Source: Hymenobacter perfusus (GTDB taxonomy: Bacteria; Bacteroidota; Bacteroidia; Cytophagales; Hymenobacteraceae). Taken from it: 64,000 bases of DNA. The stretch lies in NCBI RefSeq assembly GCF_003944765.1, contig NZ_RWIU01000002.1, positions 744,001-808,000 on the forward strand, written 5' to 3'. Shown in pieces: positions 17,141 through 25,161 of this stretch; position 1 is the first letter of the stretch, and the number at the start of each line of letters is the position of its first letter. Under the pieces are notes generated by a model. It saw only the letters and a program-made list of their open reading frames with translations, had not been told where the DNA came from and made no database searches. Position numbers and translations under genes: made by a program.

Positions 17141-17238
17141 GTTTACGGGAAAGGGATTTGCCGGAAAGACAGCGGAAGCCGGCCGGAAGTTGCCGGATGC
17201 GCCGTAGTTCTGCTTATCTGCGGAGTACAAACCTTGCG

Positions 17239-17246
17239 TACCTTTG
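17239..17246 (+). promoter_or_regulatory. Predicted -7 element of ispG
   Basis: TACCTTTG matches the Bacteroidota TAnnTTTG element 36 bases before the ispG ATG. The -33 element is weak, so this is a prediction. Confidence 0.4.
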
Positions 17247-17282
17247 TTATTCCCTGAGAAAAAACGCCTCCCAACCGGGTTT

Positions 17283-19364
17283 ATGAATACGACTTATTGC
17301 CCCAGCCTCACCGAATATAAGCGCCGCCTCTCCCGAGAAGTGAAAATCGGCGACCTGCCGATGGGCGGGCTCAACCCCATCCGGGTGCAGAGCATGACCA
17401 CCGTGGACACTATGGACACGCTGGGCTCGGTGGAGCAGACGCTGCGCATGGTGGAAGCCGGCTGCGAGTACGTGCGCATCACGGCCCCCAGCGTGAAGGA
17501 GGCCCAGAACCTGCTGGAAATCAAGAAGGAACTGCGCAAGCGGGGCTGCTCGGTGCCGCTCATTGCCGACATCCACTTCACGCCCAACGCCGCCGAGCTG
17601 GCCGCCCGCATCGTGGAGAAAGTGCGCGTGAACCCCGGCAACTACGCCGATAAAAAGAAATTCGACGTCATTGAGTATACCGACAGCAGCTACGCCGCCG
17701 AGGTGGACCGCATCCGGGAGCGGTTCCGCCCGCTGGTCCAGATCTGTAAGCAGTACGGCACGGCCATGCGCATCGGCACCAACCACGGCTCCCTCTCGGA
17801 CCGCATTCTGAGCCGATATGGTGATACGCCGCTGGGCATGGTGGAGTCGGCGCTGGAGTTTCTGCGCCTCTGCGAGGAGGAAAACTACTACGACGTGGTG
17901 CTGAGCATGAAGGCCAGCAACACCCAGGTGATGGTGCAGGCCTACCGCCTGCTGGTGCAGAAGCTCGACGAAGAAGGCCTGCAGCCCTACCCGCTGCACC
18001 TGGGCGTCACGGAAGCCGGCGAGGCCGAAGACGGCCGCATCAAAAGCGCCGTGGGCATCGGCACGCTGCTCGAAGACGGCCTCGGCGACACCGTACGCGT
18101 ATCCCTTACCGAAGCCCCCGAAGCCGAAGCCCCGGTAGCCAAAGCCCTCATTGACCGGTACACCAACCGGGCGCAGGAAGCCAAGCCAATCAAGGAATTA
18201 GTAATTAGTAATGAGCAATTAGTAATTGAAAACGAGGCCGCTGCTGCCACGCCCGCATCCGCTGCGCCCGCCAATTCTTCATTCCTAATTCCTAATTACT
18301 CATTACCGATAGACCCCTTCCAATACCACCGCCGCGCGACGCGGGAGGTGCTGAACCTGGGCGGGCAGAACGTGCCCCGGGTGCTGGTGGATATTTCCCG
18401 GCTCTCGTCGGTGGAGTATGCCGATTTGCGCGCCGTGGGCCATTTGTATTCGGCCTTCCTCGACAAGTTTCAGATGAATGACCTCGGGGCCGACTACCTC
18501 TACAGCGGCCAGCGCCCTGTGCCGTTCATGCTGCCCAACGGCCTCCGGGAAGTGGTGGACTACGCCGCCTGGCTCGACGCCGGCCAGCGCGCCGACCACT
18601 ACCCGGTACTCACTTCAGCCGAGTACGCCACCGCCGGAGCCCGCCACCCCGAGCTGAACTTCGTGCGCCAGACCCTCGATTCGCTGATGCCCGCCATGCT
18701 GGTGCAGCTGCGCGACGATGCCACGGCCGTCCTGCTTCTGCGCACCGATAACGCCCACGCCATGCCCGAAATCCGCCGGGCGTTTTTCGAGCTGCTGAAC
18801 CACGCGGTGCCCAACCCCGTCATCATCCAGCGCCAGTACCCGGCCCTCACGCCCGAGCAAACCCAGCTCTACGCCGCCACCGACGTGGGTGGCCTGCTCC
18901 TCGACGGCCTCGGCGACGGGGTGCTGCTGAGCACCGAGCTGCTGCCGGAGCGCCCGAAAGAAGAGTGGCTGACTACGCTGGACCAGCTCAACCAGCTCAG
19001 CTTCGGCATCCTGCAGGCGGCCCGCACGCGCATGAGTAAAACCGAGTACATCAGTTGCCCCAGCTGCGGCCGTACCCTGTTCGATCTGCAGGAAACCACT
19101 GCCATGATCCGCAAGCGCACCGACCACCTGAAGGGCGTGAAAATCGGCATCATGGGCTGCATCGTGAACGGTCCCGGCGAAATGGCCGACGCCGACTACG
19201 GCTACGTGGGCGTGGGCAAGGGCAAAATTGCTCTCTACCGCGGCCAGGAAGTCATAAAGAAAGCCGTACCCGAAGAACGCGCCGTGGACGAGCTCATTGA
19301 GCTCATGCGCGAAGACGGCCGCTGGCTGGAAAAAGAGCTGCTGGAAGAGCCGATGGCGGGGTAG
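17283..19364 (+). CDS. ispG: 4-hydroxy-3-methylbut-2-enyl diphosphate synthase (long form)
   Basis: IspG converts methylerythritol cyclodiphosphate to HMBPP in the MEP isoprenoid pathway using a [4Fe-4S] cluster. The 693-residue protein is the long three-domain form known in Bacteroidota, Chlamydia and plants. The TIM-barrel domain (GGLNPIRVQSMTTVDTMDT, ADIHFTPNAA, RIGTNHGSLSDR) is followed by a large middle domain and the C-terminal cluster domain with CPSCGRTLFDL and GCIVNGPGEMADADYGYVG, holding the three Cys ligands and the Glu. The start is the ATG at 17283. Residues about 305-342 are encoded by an AT-rich repeat element (see 18195-18306) inserted in frame at the domain border. Confidence 0.95.
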   Translation: MNTTYCPSLTEYKRRLSREVKIGDLPMGGLNPIRVQSMTTVDTMDTLGSVEQTLRMVEAGCEYVRITAPSVKEAQNLLEIKKELRKRGCSVPLIADIHFTPNAAELAARIVEKVRVNPGNYADKKKFDVIEYTDSSYAAEVDRIRERFRPLVQICKQYGTAMRIGTNHGSLSDRILSRYGDTPLGMVESALEFLRLCEEENYYDVVLSMKASNTQVMVQAYRLLVQKLDEEGLQPYPLHLGVTEAGEAEDGRIKSAVGIGTLLEDGLGDTVRVSLTEAPEAEAPVAKALIDRYTNRAQEAKPIKELVISNEQLVIENEAAAATPASAAPANSSFLIPNYSLPIDPFQYHRRATREVLNLGGQNVPRVLVDISRLSSVEYADLRAVGHLYSAFLDKFQMNDLGADYLYSGQRPVPFMLPNGLREVVDYAAWLDAGQRADHYPVLTSAEYATAGARHPELNFVRQTLDSLMPAMLVQLRDDATAVLLLRTDNAHAMPEIRRAFFELLNHAVPNPVIIQRQYPALTPEQTQLYAATDVGGLLLDGLGDGVLLSTELLPERPKEEWLTTLDQLNQLSFGILQAARTRMSKTEYISCPSCGRTLFDLQETTAMIRKRTDHLKGVKIGIMGCIVNGPGEMADADYGYVGVGKGKIALYRGQEVIKKAVPEERAVDELIELMREDGRWLEKELLEEPMAG
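18195..18306. repeat. AT-rich palindromic element inserted in frame within ispG
   Basis: A stretch with repeated ATTAGTAATTAGTAATGAG-like units is followed about 45 bases later by its inverted counterpart (CCTAATTCCTAATTACTCATT). The surroundings are strongly GC-rich, so the arms stand out. The insertion keeps the ispG frame and adds a linker (ELVISNEQLVIENE...SSFLIPNYSLPID) between the barrel and the middle domain. Similar AT-rich repeats normally lie between genes. Confidence 0.7.
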
Positions 19365-19385
19365 TTGAGAGAATAACCTGATGGA

Positions 19386-19421
19386 AACGGGATTGAGCTG
19401 TACGGTTCAATTCCGTTTTTT
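19386..19421 (+). terminator. Terminator of ispG
   Basis: AACGGGATTGA and TCAATTCCGTT pair with one mismatch, followed by a run of T residues, 20 bases after the ispG stop. Confidence 0.65.
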
Positions 19422-19429
19422 GCATCCTG

Positions 19430-19945
19430 ATGATGGATATACAAAAAATGCAGGCGGCACTGGATGCGGCTGGTATCAACGGAAAGAAGCACCGGGAGCC
19501 GTTGCGCCCCGAAAACGCCGAGCTGCTCCGGCAGTGGGGCGTTTCGGAGGAGGTGCAACTGTTTTTAGCGGAATTCTCCTTTGACACCGACCTGACAGTA
19601 TGGGAGGTGCATTTTGACCAGGTGAACGGCCTGAGAAAGAAACTGGATTGGGAAGATGATTTCCAACGTGCTCTACGGGCCGATTTGCTGTTGGTAGGCA
19701 GTGGGTTGAATGGTGACCCCATTGCGCTGGATATCCGGGATTCGCAGGTAGGCTACCTGTTTCACGACTACTTCTGGGAAGAGGAAGCCGAAGACCCGCG
19801 CAAGTTCTTTATCAAGCTTAATTGCACGCTGGGCCAGTTTTTCTGGAACACCCAGTTTGTGGAGGACTATCCGGTAGACGCTTATGCAGCAGCCGCGTAC
19901 ATGGGCGCGGAGTTTACCGGCTATTGGAGTCCCGACGAGTCGTAA
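19430..19945 (+). CDS. SMI1/KNR4 (SUKH) family protein
   Basis: A 171-residue acidic protein. The LRPENAELLRQWGVSEEVQLFL start, a DPIALDIRDSQVGYLFHDYF segment and the acidic EEEAEDPRKFF stretch fit the SUKH (SMI1/KNR4) fold, in which a DPI/VxLD-type strand and an acidic helix are typical. Many SUKH proteins are immunity proteins against contact-dependent or other polymorphic toxins, but some have unrelated roles. No toxin gene is visible next to it. It begins right after the ispG terminator and precedes a NAD(P)-binding gene. Confidence 0.7.
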   Translation: MMDIQKMQAALDAAGINGKKHREPLRPENAELLRQWGVSEEVQLFLAEFSFDTDLTVWEVHFDQVNGLRKKLDWEDDFQRALRADLLLVGSGLNGDPIALDIRDSQVGYLFHDYFWEEEAEDPRKFFIKLNCTLGQFFWNTQFVEDYPVDAYAAAAYMGAEFTGYWSPDES

Positions 19946-19977
19946 AACATCCGCGCCGCATATCCGTCCTCACCTTC

Positions 19978-20643
19978 ATGAAACTACGCGTAATCCTGAC
20001 CGGCACGACCGGCATGGTGGGAGAAGGGGTGCTGCTGGAGTGTCTGAGTAACCCCGAGGTGGAGCAGGTGCTCAGCATCAGCCGGCGGCCCAGCGGGCAC
20101 CAGCACCCCAAGCTGCGGGAGCTGCTGCACGAGGATTTCCAGAACCTCACGCCCATTGCCGACCAGCTGCGGGGCTACAATGCCTGCTTTTTCTGCCTGG
20201 GCGTGTCGTCGGTGGGGATGCAGGAGCCGGAGTACCGCCGCCTCACCTACGACCTGACCCTGCACTTCGCCCGCACCCTGCTGGCCCATAACGGCCCCGA
20301 CCTCACGTTTTGCTACGTCTCGGGCTCCGGCACCGACAACACGCTGCGCAGCCGCCAGATGTGGGCCCGCGTGAAGGGCGAAACCGAGAACGAGCTGCGG
20401 CAGTTGGGCTTCCGGCAGGCGTTCATGTTCCGCCCCGGCTTCCTGCGCGCCACCCCCGGCCAGCGGCACGCGCTGTCGTACTACAAGTATTTCGGCTGGC
20501 TATACCCCGTGGTGCGGGGCGTGGCCCCCAAGTTCGCCTCCACGCTGGTGGAGCTGGGCCAAGCCATGCTGCACGTAGCCCAGCGCGGCTACTCTAAACC
20601 CATCCTGGAAGTACCCGACATCGTGGCCGCGGCAAAAGGGTAG
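19978..20643 (+). CDS. NAD-dependent epimerase/dehydratase-like protein
   Basis: A 221-residue Rossmann-fold protein starting at the ATG at 19978. The N-terminus has LTGTTGMVGEGVLLECL (GxxGxxG dinucleotide binding), and later CYVSGSGTD and MWARVKGETENEL, an atypical Tyr-less active site region compared with classical SDRs. This resembles small NAD(P)H-binding proteins of the NmrA/HTATIP2-like kind. The substrate is unknown. It ends directly at the first copy of the dispersed hairpin repeat family A. Confidence 0.82.
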   Translation: MKLRVILTGTTGMVGEGVLLECLSNPEVEQVLSISRRPSGHQHPKLRELLHEDFQNLTPIADQLRGYNACFFCLGVSSVGMQEPEYRRLTYDLTLHFARTLLAHNGPDLTFCYVSGSGTDNTLRSRQMWARVKGETENELRQLGFRQAFMFRPGFLRATPGQRHALSYYKYFGWLYPVVRGVAPKFASTLVELGQAMLHVAQRGYSKPILEVPDIVAAAKG

Positions 20644-20955
20644 AGACGCAATATCTTGCGTCTCATCGTTGCTGACGTTGTTTATGGGGTCAGTTCTGGT
20701 CGTTCAACGACGAGACGTATGGTGTAGAGACGCGACACTTCGCGTCTCGTCGTTGCTGATGTTGTTTACCTGGCGGTACGGTTCCGGCCATTCAACGGGG
20801 AGACGCGAAGTGTCGCGTCTCTACATCGTGCTGTCGGCGCGGTTCCGGCCGTTCAACGCGAAGACGCAAAATATTGCGTCTCTACTACATCGTGCTGTCG
20901 GCGCGGTTCCGACCGTTCAATGGGGGAGACGCGAAGTGTCGCGTCTCTACACCGT
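20641..20955. repeat. Dispersed hairpin repeat family A, five copies
   Basis: Five copies of the 22-nt hairpin GAGACGCRA-N4-TYGCGTCTC lie at 20643-20664, 20727-20748, 20800-20821, 20861-20882 and 20926-20947. The second and third form a complete inverted pair about 95 bp long; others are half elements carrying the same flanks (CGTCGTTGCTGA on one side, CCGTTCAACG on the other). This fills the whole gap between the genes at 19978 and 20958, which contains no gene. Confidence 0.92.
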
Positions 20956-20957
20956 TC

Positions 20958-21416
20958 CTACCTGCACGGCTCCTTGCGCCGCGTATCGATGACGTGGGCG
21001 ATGCGCCAGCCCTCGGTCAACTTCACCAACTGAAACGAGTTGTAGCCGCAGTGGCTGAAGGTGCTGCCCCGGTAGAACTGGTAGGGCGTCCAGACGCTGG
21101 CCAGATTGGCGTCGATGAGCACTTTTTCGAACGTGATGCGCTCATCCCACACCTCCGGGTGCGGCGTGCCCACGGCTTTCACGAACTCCGAGGGGTTTTC
21201 GGGGCGCAGCTGCGTCTGGCCGTTTTTGGTAGCGAGGGTGTGGAACACGGCGCCCGGGGCCAGCGTGGCGCGCACGGTGGCACTGTCGCCGCGGCGCATG
21301 CCGTCGAAAAACCGACGGATGATTTGCTGCACGGCTTCGGTTTCGGCGGTCGTCTTGGTTTGGGCGAAGGCCGCCGAAGTGGTGAGCAGCAGCGGTAGCA
21401 GGAGCAGAGGCTTCAT
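20958..21416 (-). CDS. Secreted NTF2/SnoaL-like protein
   Basis: A 152-residue protein with a signal peptide (MKPLLLLPLLLTTSAAFAQ). The mature part has the NTF2-like cone pattern: a first helix (AVQQIIRRFFDGMRRGD), then strands ending in LASVWTPYQFYRGSTF and FQLVKLTEGWRIAHVIDTR. This matches the nuclear transport factor 2/SnoaL-like or DUF4440-type family, which includes many small-ligand binders and enzymes. Function cannot be stated. Copies of repeat A sit immediately on both sides. Confidence 0.8.
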   Translation of the reverse strand: MKPLLLLPLLLTTSAAFAQTKTTAETEAVQQIIRRFFDGMRRGDSATVRATLAPGAVFHTLATKNGQTQLRPENPSEFVKAVGTPHPEVWDERITFEKVLIDANLASVWTPYQFYRGSTFSHCGYNSFQLVKLTEGWRIAHVIDTRRKEPCR

Positions 21417-21499
21417 AAACAGGGCACGAGGGTGGAGCGTGCAAAGTAACAGAACGCTAGGCAGCGTCGCCGAAGCATCATGCGGGCCGATGTTGGATG

Positions 21500-21655
21500 T
21501 AGAGACGCGACACTTCGCGTCTCGTCGTTGCTGAGGTTGTTTGATCTGCGTAATACCGGTCGTTCAACGACGAGACGCGAAGTGTCGCGTCGTTGAACGA
21601 CCGGTGCGTTTCCTTTCGTGAAAGGCCAAGACGCGAAGTGCCACGTCTCTACACC
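21500..21655. repeat. Repeat family A, rearranged cluster
   Basis: A complete copy lies at 21502-21523, a copy with altered right end at 21572-21593, and a decayed copy at 21628-21649. The middle copy sits inside a new palindrome: 18-base arms at 21555-21572 and 21588-21605 (ACCGGTCGTTCAACGACG and its inverse) match perfectly, showing that the flank was duplicated in inverted form. Apart from these repeats the 350-base gap between 21417 and 21765 holds no gene. Confidence 0.85.
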
Positions 21656-21765
21656 GCCCGGCTGCCCGTGGCTTGATAAAATTATGGCGTGCCGCCATTG
21701 CCACTCGGAAGCGGCCTATTTTTGCGGATTGCCGCAGTTTCGGCAGCTTTCCCCACGCTTCTCCC

Positions 21766-23535
21766 ATGACGTTTTCCCGCACCTTCGACCTCCTGGCTCA
21801 CCTGGCCCACACCACCCCCGAGGCCGATTGCCTGGTGGAGAAAAAGGACGACCAGTGGCAGCCGCTGAGTGCCGCCAAGGTGCAGGAAATGAGCAACCAG
21901 GCCAGCCTAGGGTTGCGCGCCCTGGGCGTGCGGGCCGCCGATAAAGTGGCCATCATCTGCCCCAACCGCCCCGAGTGGGTGGTGGCCGATATGGGCATTG
22001 CCCAGCTCGGGGCCGTGAGCGTACCCATGTATCCCACCATCACGGTGGAAGATTACCGCCACATTTTCCAGGATGCCGGCGTGCGCGTGGTGCTGGTGGA
22101 GGGCGAGAAGCTGCTGGCCCGGGTGCAGGAGGCCGTGGCCGGGCTGCCACACGGCCCCGAACACATCCTCACCTTCGAGCCCACGCCCGGCCACCGCTCC
22201 TTCGCCGACCTGCTGGCCCTGGGTGCCGCCGCCGATGTGGCCGCGCTGGAATCCCTGAAAGCTGCCGTGCAGCCCGACGACCTGCTCACGCTCATCTACA
22301 CCTCCGGTACCACCGGCCGGCCCAAGGGCGTGATGCTAAGCCACCGCAACATCCTGTTCAACTGCCAGAACCTGCTGAGCTACCTGCCGCTGGCCCCGGG
22401 CCACAAAACCCTCAGCTTTCTGCCCCTGAGCCATATTTTCGAGCGCACCGCCACGTTTTTGTACCTGCAGCTGGGCTTCAGCATCTACTACGCTGAAAGC
22501 GTGGAGCGCATTGCCGACAACCTGCGCGAGGTGCAGCCGCACGTATTCACCACGGTGCCCCGCCTGCTCGAAAAAATCTACGACAAGATTGTGGCCACCG
22601 GCCAGCAGCTCACCGGCCTCAAACGCAAGCTGTTCTTCTGGGCCCTCGACCTGGGGTTGCGCTACGACACTCAGAAAGATCAGGGCGCGTGGTACAACGC
22701 CCAGCTGGCGCTGGCCAACAAGCTGGTATTCAGCAAGTGGCGGGCGGCCATGGGCGGGCAGGTGCGCTACATCGTGAGCGGGGGCGGGGCATTGCAGCCG
22801 CGGCTGGCGCGGGTGTTCTGGGCGGCCGGTATCCGGGTGATGGAGGGCTACGGCATGACGGAAACCTCGCCCGTTATTGCTGCCAGCCAGCCCGTGCCCG
22901 AGGGCAACCTCATTGGGGCCGTGGGGCCGGTGCTGCCGGGCGTGGAAGTGAAAATTGCCGCCGACGGCGAAATCCTCACCCGCTCGCCCTCCGTGATGCA
23001 GGGCTACTACAACCGCCCCGACCTCACGGCCGAAGTCATCGACGCCGAGGGCTGGCTGCACACCGGCGACATTGGCGAAATGGTGCAGGGCCGCTTCCTT
23101 AAAATCACGGACCGCAAAAAGGAGATGTTCAAGACCTCCAATGGCAAGTATGTGGCCCCGCAGCCGCTGGAGTCGAAGCTGTCGGAGTCGCCGCTGGTGG
23201 AGCAGGTGATGGTGCTGGGCGAGGGCGAAAAGTATGCCGCCGCCCTGCTGGTGCCCGCCTTCACCGAGCTGCGCGCCTGGGCCCGGCAGCACCAGCTCCC
23301 CGCCGACCTCTCCGACGCCGCCCTGGCCGCCCACGCCCAGGTGCGCCAACTCTACGAGCAGCTGGTGCAGCAAACCAACGCCGCCTTCGCGCAGTGGGAG
23401 CAGATCAAGAAAATCGAGCTGCTGCCCGCCCTCTGGAGCGTAGAGTCGGGCGAGCTGACGCCCACGCTCAAAGTGCGCCGCAAAATCATCAGCCAGAACA
23501 ACCAGCAGCGCATCGAGAACCTGTTTCGGGGCTAG
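21766..23535 (+). CDS. Long-chain fatty acid--CoA ligase (AMP-forming)
   Basis: A 589-residue member of the ANL adenylating superfamily that activates fatty acids to acyl-CoA via an acyl-AMP. The start at 21766 gives the usual MTFSRTFDLLAHLAHTTPEA opening. The phosphate-binding loop YTSGTTGRPKGVMLSH is near residue 177; the A5 motif GYGMTETSPVI, the TGD motif (WLHTGDIGEM) and ITDRKKEMFKTSNGKYVAPQ with the hinge follow. The C-terminal sequence (LTPTLKVRRKII) resembles the bacterial/eukaryotic long-chain FAA1-type subgroup. Likely works in fatty acid degradation or lipid recycling. Confidence 0.92.
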   Translation: MTFSRTFDLLAHLAHTTPEADCLVEKKDDQWQPLSAAKVQEMSNQASLGLRALGVRAADKVAIICPNRPEWVVADMGIAQLGAVSVPMYPTITVEDYRHIFQDAGVRVVLVEGEKLLARVQEAVAGLPHGPEHILTFEPTPGHRSFADLLALGAAADVAALESLKAAVQPDDLLTLIYTSGTTGRPKGVMLSHRNILFNCQNLLSYLPLAPGHKTLSFLPLSHIFERTATFLYLQLGFSIYYAESVERIADNLREVQPHVFTTVPRLLEKIYDKIVATGQQLTGLKRKLFFWALDLGLRYDTQKDQGAWYNAQLALANKLVFSKWRAAMGGQVRYIVSGGGALQPRLARVFWAAGIRVMEGYGMTETSPVIAASQPVPEGNLIGAVGPVLPGVEVKIAADGEILTRSPSVMQGYYNRPDLTAEVIDAEGWLHTGDIGEMVQGRFLKITDRKKEMFKTSNGKYVAPQPLESKLSESPLVEQVMVLGEGEKYAAALLVPAFTELRAWARQHQLPADLSDAALAAHAQVRQLYEQLVQQTNAAFAQWEQIKKIELLPALWSVESGELTPTLKVRRKIISQNNQQRIENLFRG

Positions 23536-23542
23536 CGCGGGG

Positions 23543-23564
23543 GCGCGAACTACAAAGTTCGCGC
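23543..23564. repeat. Dispersed hairpin repeat family B, single copy
   Basis: GCGCGAACT-ACAA-AGTTCGCGC: a perfect 9-bp stem with a 4-base loop, just after the acyl-CoA ligase gene. Same design as family A (9-4-9) but with a different stem sequence. It is a half element; complete paired copies are at 30812-30891 and 49528-49607. Confidence 0.85.
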
Positions 23565-23645
23565 TACTGCCCGGCTATCCGGCCGTTGCGCAAATCTTTT
23601 CCGCGCCCCGGGTGTTATATTTCCGAACCCGAATCCAACTGCCTC

Positions 23646-23819
23646 ATGCGCAAAGACCTGTTCAATTTCGGCCCGATGTTCGGGTATTTTTTCCGCAAAG
23701 ACGACCCCACGCGCCACACCAATTTCAACCTGCGCACCATGCACTTCATCAATAAGCTGAGCATGGCCATGTTTCTGGTGGGCCTTATGGTGCTGATTTA
23801 CCGCTGGTTTATCCGCTAA
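23646..23819 (+). CDS. Small membrane protein, DUF6728-like (57 aa)
   Basis: A 57-residue protein with a conserved-looking N-terminal part (MRKDLFNFGPMFGYFFRK) and a single C-terminal transmembrane helix (LSMAMFLVGLMVLIYRWF). The start is the ATG at 23646; the same frame is open upstream but runs into the repeat. I recognise the pattern as a small Bacteroidota protein family (DUF6728 from memory), with unknown function. Its convergent neighbour is a lipoprotein gene with a terminator between them. Confidence 0.75.
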   Translation: MRKDLFNFGPMFGYFFRKDDPTRHTNFNLRTMHFINKLSMAMFLVGLMVLIYRWFIR

Positions 23820-23833
23820 GCCGCACCCCACAA

Positions 23834-23875
23834 AACGGCCCCGACAGCTGCTGCAAGGCAGGTGCCGGGGCCGTT
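23834..23875. terminator. Terminator hairpin between convergent genes
   Basis: AACGGCCCCG (23834-23843) and CGGGGCCGTT (23866-23875) pair perfectly, between stops at 23819 and 23895. Confidence 0.75.
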
Positions 23876-23894
23876 GTAATTAGGGCTGGCGTGG

Positions 23895-24566
23895 CTAGGG
23901 GCGCGTTTTCAGCGAGTCGCGCTTGTCGATGGCGTCGAGCACCTGATTGGCCGTGAAATCCTTGTCTACAGTGATGTAGCCGGCGGGCGCGATGCGGCGG
24001 CCGCTGCTGGTAATAAACGTGGGCCGGATGCGCATCGTCAGGCGCACGGGCTGCCGGTCACGGTCGGCCAGACCCAGCACCAGGTCGGCCAGCGCCTCCC
24101 CGGACTGTTCCCCCACGGCTTCGCGCAGATTGCTTTCCAGCGTGACGGGGGCCAGCGCGGTGCCGTTGGGCGCCACTTCGATACGCTCGGTGGAGCGGCC
24201 GGTGGCTACCTGCTTGCCATCGATGAGGGCAATGTAGTCCAGCTCGTTGAGGGCGGCGGTTTCGTCGTTGGGGTTGCGGATTTCCAGATTCACGCGCATG
24301 CGCAGCGGCAGGTTGCCGGTGGCGTAGGCGGTAGCCAGCCGGGCCTTATCGATGGTGCTCAGGTCGCCGGGGCGCCGGATCTGGGTCACGTCGATGCCGG
24401 CCACGGTGGCCTGCTCCACCGACGCCAGCCGGATCTGGGTGTCTTTGAAGGCTTTGGCCTGTTGCACCTGTTCGGAGATGCCGCAGCTGCCGAGGCCCAG
24501 GGCCAGCAGCAGGCTGCCGGCAAACAGGGAAAAGTGGGGTTTAGTAGGAGTGAGGCGGTGCAGCAT
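23895..24566 (-). CDS. LEA type 2 family lipoprotein
   Basis: A 223-residue lipoprotein: signal segment LFAGSLLLALGLGSCG with Cys at residue 28. The mature part has the LEA14/WHy-like beta-sandwich signature, notably LPLRMRVNLEIRNPNDETAALNELDYIALIDGKQVATG, which matches water stress and hypersensitive response (LEA type 2) proteins. Such proteins bind or shield other envelope parts under stress; the exact role in bacteria is unknown. It would face the periplasm. Confidence 0.85.
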   Translation of the reverse strand: MLHRLTPTKPHFSLFAGSLLLALGLGSCGISEQVQQAKAFKDTQIRLASVEQATVAGIDVTQIRRPGDLSTIDKARLATAYATGNLPLRMRVNLEIRNPNDETAALNELDYIALIDGKQVATGRSTERIEVAPNGTALAPVTLESNLREAVGEQSGEALADLVLGLADRDRQPVRLTMRIRPTFITSSGRRIAPAGYITVDKDFTANQVLDAIDKRDSLKTRP

Positions 24567-24725
24567 GGTGGTTGGCGAGGGGATTGAGCGGAGAAATTTG
24601 ACTGGCTATACCGGCTTCTGTTCCAGTGGGTTATTGTTGAGCTGCTGATCTGACCGGATTTTGTGCAGCATCCTGCCCTGCGCGCGAAGGCCCGCCGAAT
24701 CTGCCAAAACCGGTAGCTTAGCCGC

Positions 24726-25085
24726 ATGAACATCGAAGACTTCCGCGACTATTGCCTGCTCAAAGCCGGCGTGACTGAAGAAACGCCCTTCGGCCCCGAA
24801 ACGCTGGTGTTCAAAGTTGGCGGCAAAGTATTTGCCCTCACCGACATCGAAACCTTCGGTAGCATCAACCTGAAATGTGACCCCGAGCGGGCCCAGGAGC
24901 TGCGCGAGCAGCACGACTACGTGCTGCCCGGCTACCACATGAACAAGAAGCACTGGAACACGGTGCTCATCGGGACGGGCGCGCCGGAACGGCAGCTGCG
25001 CGAGCTGATCGACCATTCCTACGACCTGGTGTGCGCCTCCCTGCCCAAAAAGCAGCGCGATGAGCTGGCCGCCGCCGAGCAGTAG
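24726..25085 (+). CDS. MmcQ/YjbR family DNA-binding protein
   Basis: A 119-residue protein with the MmcQ/YjbR (CyaY-like fold) layout: MNIEDFRDYCLLKAGVTEETPFG at the N-terminus, a central beta sheet (TLVFKVGGKVFALTD, FGSINLKCDPERAQELRE), and the C-terminal GYHMNKKHWNTVLI and DHSYDLVCASLPKKQR. Members are double-wing DNA-binding proteins of uncertain function. It is a single gene, transcribed divergently from the LEA lipoprotein gene. Confidence 0.92.
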   Translation: MNIEDFRDYCLLKAGVTEETPFGPETLVFKVGGKVFALTDIETFGSINLKCDPERAQELREQHDYVLPGYHMNKKHWNTVLIGTGAPERQLRELIDHSYDLVCASLPKKQRDELAAAEQ

Positions 25086-25161
25086 CCGGCTACGCTGCCC
25101 GCCCAGTTCACTGCCTGCTAAACGGCCGGTGCTGCGGTTTTGGGAACGTGTTACGGCTTGC

